Shown in pieces: positions 1 to 8,687 of a stretch of 64,000 nucleotides of DNA (within the stretch, counting starts at the first letter, position 1; each line of letters begins with the position of its first letter). The stretch covers positions 22,231,172 to 22,295,171 of the forward strand of contig JAULJL010000004.1 of the NCBI GenBank assembly GCA_030761205.1. The letters run 5' to 3'. The notes below the pieces were generated by a model. The model did no database searches, was not told the origin of the DNA, and saw nothing but the letters and a program-made list of their open reading frames with translations. The DNA comes from Fremontodendron californicum (taxonomy: Eukaryota; Streptophyta; Magnoliopsida; Malvales; Malvaceae). A program made the position numbers and the translations under genes.

Positions 1-429
1 AAACCATGGATTAGAAATTATTAACATAATTTTTTTATTAAAAATGAATGAATGACTAAATGTGAATGAATGAATCAAATAAAATGAATAAGTACAGGAC
101 TACGTATATGAACATGAAAGAATAAATGAATGAACATGCGAAACGAATAAATAAGTGGTTAAGTGTATGAATATGAATGAATTTCAAAAATGAATGATTA
201 TAAATATGAGTAAATGTACGAATGAACAAACAAAATATATAAAATATGAATGCATTTGAAAGTATTGGCCCCGGGATAATTTCAACCGAACGGTCTTTCA
301 TTGACTTCCTGGAACTAAATACATCAAAGATAGAATAAAAAGATCACTTCCTAAGATAAGTCCATAATTCGCCTTTCAAAGTGCTATTACAAAATTAGTC
401 CTATAGTGACTTCCTCGGATCTTGGACTT
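1..429 (-). repeat. ORF1-gag spacer of element A with AATG-rich simple repeat
   Basis: Positions 40-255 are dominated by imperfect AATGAATG/AATAAATG words. The same spacer occurs in element B at 18140-18440, in the same place between ORF1 and gag. It is non-coding; the short ORFs across it are products of the repeat. The segment 256-429 continues the unique spacer shared with B (for instance the word ggccccgggataat at about 268 and again at 18440). Confidence 0.65.
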
Positions 430-762
430 TCTTTCACAGTCTCCTTTCGATTGCCTTGCTCTTCAATCTGACCCCTATTTGTTCACGGCCCCTTGACATG
501 TCAGCAGAAGCATCACCGTGTAAGCTTTCCTTAGCTTGCTTCTCTAGTTGATTGGCTCAGGCTTCCTCATGCTTCGCTCTCTCTTTCCAATAGTTATTCT
601 CCTTCTTGAGGTTTTTGACCTTTTGCTCCTATTCCCTGAAAGTCTTGAAGGTCCCCTCAAATCAGAGCTCGAAGCGGTACCTCTTGTTCTCCAAGTGTAA
701 TTCCTGAAGATTTCCCTTAGCAGTGTCCCTTTCTCTCTTGATCTTTTCCTTTTCTCTTTCTC
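430..762 (-). pseudogene. ORF1 of element A, 3' part (split by the LOG element)
   Basis: This is the continuation of the ORF1 whose upstream part lies at 8688-10103. The two halves join across the 7.9-kb insertion at the GAGCT duplication. By comparison with element B (18620-18950) it encodes the end of a charged, lysine/glutamate-rich coiled-coil tail followed by degenerate sequence. Several stops are present in every frame. It is not expected to make protein. Confidence 0.6.
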
Positions 763-767
763 GAGCT
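763..767. repeat. Target-site duplication GAGCT, left copy
   Basis: The five bases directly left of the LOG-bearing element are identical to 8683-8687 on its right. The empty site is visible in element B at about 18946 as cccgagctgattcc, a single GAGCT. This fixes both ends of the insertion. Confidence 0.9.
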
Positions 768-2251
768 TGATGGAAACTCAATTAAGAGTTGTAAACCCAA
801 GTGCAGGTTATGTTCAAGTAATAAATTCTCGGGTGTCCGAGGTCGAACCACAGGGAAGCGTATTAGTAAGTATAAGTTTATAAATATATAAGAAAAAGAA
901 AGTAAACAAGATATTAGGGAATCAACAACAAAACAAAATAAACAAGATATTAGAGAACAAAATAAATAAAATAACATAAAAGAAATTAAACAAAATATAA
1001 AAAACAATAAGAAAGGATGTTGAGGTTAGAGAATCCACTCTTGGTGTTATGCTAAGATTAATCTTGTTTTATTACACAATTGAAATCCACACATAAGGGA
1101 GGTTCCAATCGGAAGGTTTAGCAATTCAGTCCAAATTGTCCAACGTCCATAGCATATGATATTATGTTCATTTGGTGTCCTCAAAACTCATAAAAAGAGT
1201 CCAAGCATTCCTTATGCCAAGGTATATGTCTACAACAAATCAAGGTTATGAAACCAAGCATTTACTGTGCCATTTTCATTGTCAATAATGAATCAAGATC
1301 TCTACTTTGCAAGTATGATTTTAAACCAAAAGAAAATATTATCTATGCTAGTGCTTATAAATGATGATTCATTTTAGCTCATGTTTAAGAGACTAACCTT
1401 AGCATTTACCAAGAGCTTCACCTCATCACCTCAACAATATGATTAGAAACACATACTAGATATGAATAAAATGAAAAGAAATGTAAGAAGAAAAAGAAAA
1501 CTAGAGAAAGGAAAGAAAAAGAAAACTTAGAGAATTCTATTACAATGGCTATCCTACCAATGTATCAATATATCCCAATACTCATCCAAGGCCCTCTATT
1601 TATACACATTTTGGAGGGCTAAATGACAAGAGACAAGCTTTACAAATTTCAAAGGTAGGTATAATAGGTGGGTGCATTTTTCTAACAATTTTCGTCATAT
1701 TGTATGACAATTCTGATCAGCCAGCTTGATGGTCGATTTTGTCAATGTTGGAGGCTCGATCTGATAAAATGGTCTTCTAGAAAAATATACCCCTATCAGT
1801 TACGGATCCATAGCCGTTGGAATCAGATCATTTGCGCACGTGGATCGGAAGATATGGTCAAAATACCAAAACGGTGCAGAACAGACGTCATTGCACATCA
1901 GCCAACTTGATGGTCGATTTCGCTAGGGAAAACGACTCCGTTTCAAGAAGTGTAAAACATGAAAAAGATAGATATGCCTCTTAGCTTTGCAGGGATACAA
2001 AGTTCAGCCTTATTGCTTCAGTGAAACTCGAGATATAGCTGATATGGCAAAAGGTGTCGGAACTGGAACTGAACTGGATTTGCCCTTAATTCTAGTAATC
2101 TGAAATCACTCAAAGAAACTTGTGAAAAACACCAAATTACATAAAAATATAAAAGATCATAAACACAATTAGACTAAACAATAATAACTCGTATTTGACA
2201 CAAAACAATAATAAAACATAACTAAAAACTATATAATTATACGAGTTATCA
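768..2251 (-). repeat. 3' LTR of the LOG element (long form, 1484 bp)
   Basis: Starts TGATGG directly after the GAGCT duplication and ends ...TTATCA directly before the polypurine tract, giving the usual TG...CA ends. Its last 344 bp (1908-2251) match the right LTR. The first 1140 bp have no counterpart there. Inside it, a 24-bp word at 1716-1739 recurs at 1897-1920 with one mismatch. A length near 1.5 kb is usual for Athila-type LTRs, so this is probably the complete form and the right LTR the shortened one. Confidence 0.7.
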
Positions 2252-2262
2252 CACCCCCATAC
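2252..2262 (-). promoter_or_regulatory. Polypurine tract of the LOG element
   Basis: On the minus strand this reads AGTATGGGGGTG-like purine-rich sequence directly abutting the TGATAACTCG end of the 3' LTR. That is the position and composition expected for the plus-strand primer of a plant Ty3-gypsy element. Confidence 0.75.
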
Positions 2263-3038
2263 TTAGATTGTTGCTAGTCCCTAGCAACGACTCAATAAAA
2301 ATAAAATAAGAAAATCTAATCTAATCCATTTTCGTAGGAAATCACGGTGGCACTTAGCATGTGACACAAGCCTTTAAACCCCTAGGTGTCCCTAGTGGAC
2401 GAGTTTAGTCTCGTGAGGGTTTACTAGGACGATACCCACAAACATTGAAGACATAAGAAAAACTAAAAATAATAATTATAACTAATCCTTCCAATATAAA
2501 TTAGAGATAATCATTGGACAAGTCTTAAAAACTAATCAATAGCTTAAAGAAATTCACAAAAAATCTTGCTTGAATGTAAATAGTTTGAGTTAAGCCAATA
2601 ATAACATAACATATTTCAATCAAAATAGTGTATATTCAAACTTAATCTCAACTTCTCACATGGGATACTCTCTTGATTTTCACTCTTTAAAGTAGTGGTA
2701 AAGTGTTTACACTCAATCAATCTCATGAAAACACTTCTACCATATGCTTGCTTGTCCACCTATTCTCCACTATTTAGATCATACAACTTCATAAATCAAG
2801 AGGTCTTTATTCAAGGTTGTAATGGGGCCAAAGGGTTATAATGTGGTTAAAGAACAAAAGGATAAAGATATCACAAAGGTTCCAAAGAGTTCATAGATTT
2901 TAGAGACATAATAAGATCATACAAATAAAACTTCTCAAAACTCTTATAAAGCACATAATAACATAGGCTAAATATTCATGTTGAGCCTTTGCATCATTCT
3001 AACCAACTTTGTAACATCTTTTTCTAGAAGTTCAAGAG

Positions 3039-3075
<37 letters not shown>

Positions 3076-4094
3076 GGGAATGTATTTGACAATGATCCCT
3101 TTCTTTTTCTCTTGACTTTTTCTTTTCTTTTCTTTCCCCCACACTTATCTTTTGTTTCTAACCCAAATTTTCAAATAAAAATATCCCTTGTTTTTTTGCA
3201 ATATGTCTCAAAATATAAAATTCATCTTTAGAACAAGGGTAAGGATATAAGCATATTTAGGCTAGGTGTAAGTTGTGGTTACCAATAAAACATTATATTT
3301 AATGTAGGCTTAAATTGGCTCACTAGTGGGGATGTTCTCGTAGAACATTAATAATGGATGGCTGTTTGGCTCTGGTTATAATCCTAATGCCTCTATCATA
3401 TTCATGTTGTCACATGTATCAATATAGTCTCAAACGGTTTAAAGCAAGTTCTAGAGAATCATGTAATCATAAGAGCACTCAAGAAAGAAATTAGATTGAT
3501 TTGTATAATGCATCAATCATTATAGGCTCAAAAACTCACAAAGATGATTATACAAGTCAGATTAAGTCTAAACATGGTTCTTTCTCAATCAACATATCAT
3601 ATTAACATTGGCTCATAAAAAGGTTGACATCAAGCTCAATTCTCATGAAAATCTTCTCACTAATAAATCTGTTTTAGACTTATGCAATTCATATCTCATC
3701 ATTGTATTGAAAGTAACTAAAAAAAAAAAACACTAAGTCTAAACATGCTTTTTTTTTTTTTTTTTTTTTTGTTTTTTTTTTTTTGTTTTTTTTTGTTTTT
3801 GTTTTTTTGTTTTTTTTTGTTTTTTTGAAGAAGAAGATTAAATCAAACTGACAAGGTATGTCTCAAGTCTCCCTTACTCATACCTTGTTCAGAATGAATA
3901 CTTCTAAATGTCTTAAAACACAACAAATTTTTTTTTTTTTTTTTTTTTTAGCAAAATATGTCCCTTACCCCCTACTAAAATATGACATTGTCCCCAATGT
4001 CAAATTTTAAAGGTAGAATTTAGGAGATATTACCTGCAGAGGTTGCTAACCACTTATTATAACTGAGACACAACAAGCAAAATGTTAGATAATG
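2263..4094 (-). other. 3' untranslated region of the LOG element
   Basis: No ORF. It contains three long T tracts (about 3043-3070, 3748-3826 with interspersed G, and 3928-3949), which are A tracts on the element's sense strand. It also holds, at 3961-4015, the motif TTGACATTGGGGACAATGTC (minus strand) followed by a GGGGG run. Such a palindromic sequence is common downstream of pol in Athila-like elements. This motif begins only about 80 bp after the LOG stop codon, so the 3' edge of the captured segment lies between about 4015 and 4095. Confidence 0.6.
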
Positions 4095-4742
4095 TCACAA
4101 AGACAAAGTGCAATCCACTCCTTGCTCGTCCATATCTCTTTTTCTTTTTCCGAGCGTTTGCGAAACAACCGTAGCAGATAAACACTCATAAGCTTGTAGC
4201 TTTTTGAGTAAATCTTCAATGGTTGTAGCAGAAATTATGGTTCTCCTTGCCTCTGAAAACATGAATCCATTATCCACAGCATTATCTAAATATGAAAGTA
4301 AATTACTAAAATAACCATTAATATTAAGCAAACCAATGGGTTTCTTATTTGTGACCAAAGATGACCAAGAAGCCACGCAAGCTATTTCTTCCAATGTACC
4401 CAGACCTCCTGGTAAGGCAATGAATGCATCGGCAGAATGGTACATGATTGTTATCCGTTCAGGGATACTCCAGACTTGTATTTCCTTACCCACGGTAGGT
4501 CCACAAAAATCTGTGAATAGTTTTGGCACGATTCCTAGAACTGGACTTCCTCCGGCGTGTGCTGCTGTAGCGACTGCTCCCATTAAACCCGTACTACCGC
4601 CTCCATAAATCAAGTGGATCTTTTGTTGGGCAAGTATTACTCCAACTCTTATGGCTTCATCAGCGAATATGTTATTTTTCCCTGGATAAGCACCTCCAAA
4701 GACACAAATTTTTTTAATGCGCTGGGACGAAGTGCTTTCCAT
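4095..4742 (-). CDS. LOG: LOG-family cytokinin riboside 5'-monophosphate phosphoribohydrolase, captured
   Basis: LOG enzymes hydrolyse cytokinin nucleotides to the active free base in one step, in cytosol and nucleus. This ORF has 215 codons, the usual LOG length, with no stop or frameshift. Visible motifs: the nucleotide-binding YGGGSTGLMG (residues 46-55), the conserved Glu-Arg pair (96-97), and the catalytic PGGLGTLEE (111-119) in its usual DAFIAL context. The N-terminal motif reads FGGAYPG (15-21) instead of the more common FCGSxxG. The C-terminus (199-203) has a basic KRKRD patch. The start at 4742 was chosen because homology begins there; the frame stays open upstream to 4982 with no LOG similarity. 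Plant LOG genes normally contain several introns and this one has none, which suggests capture through RNA. It lies between gag-protease and the retroelement 3' region, same strand, in the place of pol. A generic lysine-decarboxylase-like annotation would refer to the same family. Confidence 0.9.
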   Translation of the reverse strand: MESTSSQRIKKICVFGGAYPGKNNIFADEAIRVGVILAQQKIHLIYGGGSTGLMGAVATAAHAGGSPVLGIVPKLFTDFCGPTVGKEIQVWSIPERITIMYHSADAFIALPGGLGTLEEIACVASWSSLVTNKKPIGLLNINGYFSNLLSYLDNAVDNGFMFSEARRTIISATTIEDLLKKLQAYECLSATVVSQTLGKRKRDMDEQGVDCTLSL

Positions 4743-5107
4743 TTTTTTTCTTTTTCGAGTGCCTGAAAGAGAATGAGTACATGGTGTAATATATAGAGGA
4801 CTGAGTAGTGAATCAGACAAGAGTAATAATGTCGCCGAAAGTGTATTTGACCTGTCAGAAGAAAATGTTAACCTAACAAAAGATTTTTGCGTGATTTCAG
4901 GAAGAAAATCAAAAAGAGAAGAAAAATCAATCGTAAAAGACCAATGCAAAAAAATACGAGAATAATTACACAAATCGAACAACAGTAAATTAAACCGAAA
5001 TGAAATTATTGCAAATCAAACCAAAAGCTGAGAAGTCATTTATTGTAGTTGTGATTGTGGCTCACATCTTCCTCTGGTTTTACGTCCAGAAACGGCTTAA
5101 ACGCCTT
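4743..5107 (-). other. Segment between gag-protease stop and LOG start
   Basis: A 365-bp segment with no retroelement motif I recognise. The LOG frame is open through 4982, giving an 80-residue upstream extension rich in Ser, Leu and Phe that does not resemble LOG. It could be the captured 5' untranslated region or promoter of the donor gene, or a spacer of the element. A TATA-like word lies at 4788-4797. Confidence 0.4.
4788..4797 (-). promoter_or_regulatory. Possible TATA box upstream of LOG
   Basis: Minus strand reads CTATATATTA inside CCTC-TATATATTA-CACC, about 45 bp upstream of the LOG ATG. Composition and surroundings fit a plant TATA box and a short 5' leader. In AT-rich DNA such words arise by chance, so this is only suggestive. 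Confidence 0.3.
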
Positions 5108-8100
5108 CTATGAGTCGAGGATATGCTTCCCATCCAGTTTTCTTACAAGCTGGCAAACAGGGTCTTTTAACATCAGATTCCCAAGATGTTGCCATTCCCT
5201 TTGGAATTGCGACCATAAATCAAGAATTTCTCTTTGTACGTCTCCACTAGGATGCGTCTCAAGAGAAAGTTGGATATTACCCAAATTCTCCTTACTCAGT
5301 CCATCCTTAATGAATTCAATTTTATCATCTCGATTAGAGGACGGAATCCCAATAGAACGACATTTACCGTTACACGTCCATCGTGCACACTTGTGGCAAT
5401 TTGAACTCATGCGCTTTGCTTGTCGCTTCTTTGCATAAGTGCTTCTACCTGTACCTGGTAAATGCAAAACAGGAAGATATTCATCTTCACGTACCTTGGC
5501 TTCAATTATCCAACGTATGTCTTCAGGAATCCTTTTATTCATAAGCATTCTTAATCTTTCTAATCGAACTTGGTAAAGCTTCAGTAAAATATTTCGAGGA
5601 AAAGGAGGGAATCGTTTCTGCAATCTTTTGAGAATATCATCCATCCCAAAAAGGAATATTTTTAACTCGGATGGCAATGGTTTTAAATCCAGCTTGGGTG
5701 GTTCAATAGTTGATGGTATAGTGACATTTGTAAGTGATGGAAGTTCCTCAAACTTTTGTTTCCAACAATGCTTATCCTGAAAAGAATTTAACAAAGAATC
5801 AGTGTGTGAAATTTCTGAAGCATTATCAAACTCACAATCAATTAAATAAGCTTCTAAAGGATCATGGAATGTGGTTGTGGTGAGATGTTCATGAACAAGT
5901 TCTTCAATGAAATCCACTTCATGTACTTCTGAATCATCACCAGGTTGCTTGCAAGTGTTGAACACATTTAATTCTAAAGTCATATTTCCAAAAGAAATGT
6001 TCAACATACCATTCCTGCAATTTATCAGAGCATTAGAAGTTACAAGAAATGGACGGCCTAATATAACAGGAATTTGAACATTTGGATTTGAAACAGGATG
6101 TGTGTCCAAAACAATAAAATCAACAGGGAAGTAAAAATTATCAATTTGAACCAAAACATCTTCAACTATCCCTCGAGGAATTTTTACAGAACGATCAGCT
6201 AGTTGAAGTGTAACAGGTGTTTCCTTGAGTTCACCTAAACCTAACTGTTGATAAACAGAAAAAGGCAAAAGATTAACACTAGCACCAAGATCAAGCAATG
6301 CACGTTCTATTCTAGTGTTTCCAATGATGCATGAGATTGTTGGACATCCAGGATCTTTGAATTTTGGGGGAGTAAGGTGCTGAATGATTGAGCTCACACT
6401 TTCCGTCAGAAATGCTTTCTTTTGTACATTATGTTTCCTTTTAACTGTGCACATGTCCTTCAAAAATTTAGCATAAGATGGAACTTGTTTGATTGCATCC
6501 AATAAAGGAATGTTAATCTTAACTTGTTTGAAAAGTTCATAAATTTCTGCATTTTGATTCAAATTCTTTATTGTTTGCAACCTTTGAGGAAAAGGAGCAG
6601 GATGCATACCTTTTTCTTTGTCCAAATTTTCAAGAAGTTCAGACTTACCATCATCCTTACCAATACTTTTCGGAGGGGAAGGAGGATCTTGGTCTTTTGA
6701 TGGAATCTTTTTGTCAATTGCCTTTCCACTTCGAAGAGTTGTGATAGAACTGGCATTTTCCTGTTGAGTTTCATTGGAGCAAGAAACAAGACATTGAGTA
6801 GAAGGGTTAGGCTGAGGTTGAGCAGGAAACTTACCTTTTTCTTGAGTGCGTAATGAAGCTGTCAATGTGGACAAGGTGTTTTTGATCTCATTGATGTCCT
6901 GTGAAGTCCGGCTATTCACATTTGCTTGTGTTTGCATGAATGCTTGCAATGTTTCTTCCAAGGTTTGTACACGTGAAGGTTGATAGGAAAAAGTGTTGCC
7001 CGGCTTTTGAGATTGTGGTACCTGAACATGATTATTATTCTGCCAACTGAAGTTGGGATGATTTCTCCATTCAGGGTTATATGTTTCAGAGTAAGGAGAA
7101 GGAAAAGGCTTTTTAAATGTGTTTATGGAATTTACTTGATCATGCAACGCTTCTTTAAGAATGGGAATGTTTGGACATTCAGAAGTGGGGTGTCCCATGA
7201 TTTCACAAATTCCACAACTTTTTTCATTTTTAACCGTTTTGACTTCTTTTACTTCTCTAAGTTCCATGGCTTCAATCTTTCTAGCCAAATTAGCTACTTT
7301 AGCTTTTATCTCATCTTCTTGACTAAAATGATATTTACCTCTGTTAGAAAAAAGATTAGATCTATTGGAACTTTCAGAGGAATTATCTGTGTGCCAGGCT
7401 TGAGAGTTATCTGCCAAATGGTCTAAGTAGTCAAAGGCTTCTTCAGGTTCTTTTTCTAGAAACTCACCGTTACACATTGTTTCAACAAATTGTTTAGTTT
7501 CGGGAGTTAAACTTTCATAAAAGAAACTAATAAGACGCCATTTTTCAAAACCATGATGTGGACAAGAACTTAACAAATCTTTAAAACGATCCCAGCACTG
7601 AAAAAATGCTTCATTTTGATTTTGATTGAAATTTTGAATCTGTCTTTTCAAAGCAGTAGTTTTATGTGCTGGGAAAAATTTCTTTAGAAACTCAGTTTGT
7701 AATTCTTGCCATGTGCCAATTGACCTTGGTTTTAAATTATGAAGCCAAATTTTTGCTTTATCTTTTAAAGAAAAAGGAAATAATTTTAGCTTGACAATTT
7801 CATTTGTACATTGTTGGTCATTAAAGGTGACACATACATCTTCGAAGTCTTTTAGAAACGAGTAAGCACTTTCCGATTCCAACCCATAGAAATTTGGAAG
7901 CAAAGCTATCATACCTGGTTTAAAACGAAAGTTGTTTGCATTGAGAGGAAAAATAAAACAAGAGGGTGATGAGCTTCGAGTTGGTTGCAAGTAGTCACGC
8001 ATGGTGCGTACTTGTCTGTTCTCATCTTCAGCATGAACACTTTTATTGTCAGCCATGGTAGGAGTTGTATTAGAAAGATTACCTGAAAAAGTTTCACAAT

Positions 8101-8149
8101 AAAATCTAACTAAACGACGAGATCTAAAATCACGTCGCCAAACAAGCAT
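5108..8149 (-). CDS. gag-pro: Gag-protease polyprotein of the LOG element, with unusual C-terminal extension
   Basis: An open frame of 1013 codons. Residues about 80-250 form the retrotransposon gag/capsid domain, including a conserved FLKKFFP segment near 154-160. A CX2CX4HX4C zinc knuckle follows (C312, C315, H320, C325), then a polar linker (about 400-530). An aspartic protease lies at about 595-730 with the active site LLDLGAS (D620) and ILGRPFL (697-703). After the usual pre-RT linker (PPKLDLKPLPSELK, 817-830) the similarity to pol stops. The last roughly 180 residues are basic and contain a CX2CX4CX3C cluster (C918, C921, C926, C930) that I do not recognise. An alternative start is Met32 (8056). 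The protein should form virus-like particles and mature itself. With no RT or integrase the element cannot copy itself alone. The gag and protease type, and the tRNA-Asp PBS, place it with Athila. Confidence 0.88.
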   Translation of the reverse strand: MLVWRRDFRSRRLVRFYCETFSGNLSNTTPTMADNKSVHAEDENRQVRTMRDYLQPTRSSSPSCFIFPLNANNFRFKPGMIALLPNFYGLESESAYSFLKDFEDVCVTFNDQQCTNEIVKLKLFPFSLKDKAKIWLHNLKPRSIGTWQELQTEFLKKFFPAHKTTALKRQIQNFNQNQNEAFFQCWDRFKDLLSSCPHHGFEKWRLISFFYESLTPETKQFVETMCNGEFLEKEPEEAFDYLDHLADNSQAWHTDNSSESSNRSNLFSNRGKYHFSQEDEIKAKVANLARKIEAMELREVKEVKTVKNEKSCGICEIMGHPTSECPNIPILKEALHDQVNSINTFKKPFPSPYSETYNPEWRNHPNFSWQNNNHVQVPQSQKPGNTFSYQPSRVQTLEETLQAFMQTQANVNSRTSQDINEIKNTLSTLTASLRTQEKGKFPAQPQPNPSTQCLVSCSNETQQENASSITTLRSGKAIDKKIPSKDQDPPSPPKSIGKDDGKSELLENLDKEKGMHPAPFPQRLQTIKNLNQNAEIYELFKQVKINIPLLDAIKQVPSYAKFLKDMCTVKRKHNVQKKAFLTESVSSIIQHLTPPKFKDPGCPTISCIIGNTRIERALLDLGASVNLLPFSVYQQLGLGELKETPVTLQLADRSVKIPRGIVEDVLVQIDNFYFPVDFIVLDTHPVSNPNVQIPVILGRPFLVTSNALINCRNGMLNISFGNMTLELNVFNTCKQPGDDSEVHEVDFIEELVHEHLTTTTFHDPLEAYLIDCEFDNASEISHTDSLLNSFQDKHCWKQKFEELPSLTNVTIPSTIEPPKLDLKPLPSELKIFLFGMDDILKRLQKRFPPFPRNILLKLYQVRLERLRMLMNKRIPEDIRWIIEAKVREDEYLPVLHLPGTGRSTYAKKRQAKRMSSNCHKCARWTCNGKCRSIGIPSSNRDDKIEFIKDGLSKENLGNIQLSLETHPSGDVQREILDLWSQFQREWQHLGNLMLKDPVCQLVRKLDGKHILDS

Positions 8150-8152
8150 AAA

Positions 8153-8290
8153 ACAAAGTTAATATACAAATTAGGCGGTATAACCAGCCAAACAAAGTTA
8201 ATATACTAAATTAGGCGGTATAACCAGCCAATAAAAACAAATATATACAAATTAGGCGGTATAACCAGCCAATAAAAATAAATATACTTA
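8153..8290. repeat. Leader tandem repeat of the LOG element (3 copies)
   Basis: The word aattaggcggtataaccagcc occurs three times in the 5' leader between PBS and gag, separated by AT-rich linkers (period roughly 45 bp). I see no coding potential. It could affect leader structure or translation, or simply reflect replication slippage. Confidence 0.8.
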
Positions 8291-8315
8291 TAAACTTATA
8301 TACTTAGTATTGCTT

Positions 8316-8332
8316 CCCCGGCAACGGCGCCA
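8316..8332 (-). promoter_or_regulatory. Primer-binding site, complementary to tRNA-Asp
   Basis: Minus strand TGGCGCCGTTGCCGGGG, six bases inside the 5' LTR. It is complementary to the 3' end of plant tRNA-Asp(GTC), which ends CCCCGGCAACGGCGCCA. tRNA-Asp priming is known for Athila-type elements. Confidence 0.9.
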
Positions 8333-8338
8333 AAAACT

Positions 8339-8682
8339 TGATGGTCGATTTCGCTAGGGAAAACGACTCCGTTTCAAGAAGTGTAAAACATGAAAAAGAT
8401 AGATATGCCTCTTAGCTTTGCAGGGATACAAAGTTCAGCCTTATTGCTTCAGTGAAACTCGAGATATAGCTGATATGGCAAAAGGTGTCGGAACTGGAAC
8501 TGAACTGGATTTGCCCTTAATTCTAGTAATCTGAAATCACTCAAAGAAACTTGTGAAAAACACCAAATTACATAAAAATATAAAAGATCATAAACACAAT
8601 TAGACTAAACAATAATAACTCGTATTTGACACAAAACAATAATAAAACATAACTAAAAACTATATAATTATACGAGTTATCA
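8339..8682 (-). repeat. 5' LTR of the LOG element (short form, 344 bp)
   Basis: Begins TGATGG and ends TTATCA, followed at once by the right GAGCT duplication. By eye it is identical to 1908-2251 over all 344 bp. It lacks the 1140 bp that precede that segment in the left LTR. The boundary falls exactly at a TTGATGG word present at both edges of the missing segment, so a microhomology-mediated deletion or a template jump is likely. Confidence 0.85.
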
Positions 8683-8687
8683 GAGCT
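8683..8687. repeat. Target-site duplication GAGCT, right copy
   Basis: Matches 763-767. Sequence to the right (gaatccctatttttcatg...) continues element A's ORF1 as in element B at about 18950. Confidence 0.9.

Larger units (their letters stand above)
768..8682 (-). mobile_element. LOG-carrying Athila-like LTR retrotransposon without pol
   Basis: A 7.9-kb insertion bounded by an exact 5-bp target-site duplication. Minus-strand order: 5' LTR (8682-8339), tRNA-Asp PBS (8332-8316), leader with three tandem repeats, gag-protease ORF (8149-5108), a LOG-family gene (4742-4095), an Athila-style 3' untranslated region with a palindromic ACATTGGGGACAATGT motif (about 3990), polypurine tract (2262-2252), and 3' LTR (2251-768). 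No reverse transcriptase, RNase H or integrase motif is present anywhere in it. The gag-protease ORF enters the linker that normally precedes RT and then departs into unrelated sequence. The element must have used pol enzymes in trans. Both ORFs are open and the shared LTR sequence looks identical, so the insertion is recent. Confidence 0.88.

Noticed and set aside
768..1907. Separate solo LTR or DNA transposon nested in the LTR of the LOG element
   Set aside because: The segment has no TG...CA or inverted termini of its own between the TTGATGG words, and the total length fits an Athila LTR. Not fully excluded; noted in the LTR finding.
3928..3949. Poly(A) tail of a retroposed LOG mRNA
   Set aside because: The tract lies beyond the Athila-type motif at 3961-4015, so it belongs to the retroelement 3' region, and similar T tracts recur upstream of it.
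4336..4608. Plus-strand ORF over the LOG gene
   Set aside because: It is the antisense of a well-supported LOG coding frame and has no recognisable domain.
4095..4742. Bacterial contamination as the source of the LOG gene
   Set aside because: It is embedded on both sides in plant retroelement sequence with a target-site duplication, and its motifs are compatible with plant LOGs.
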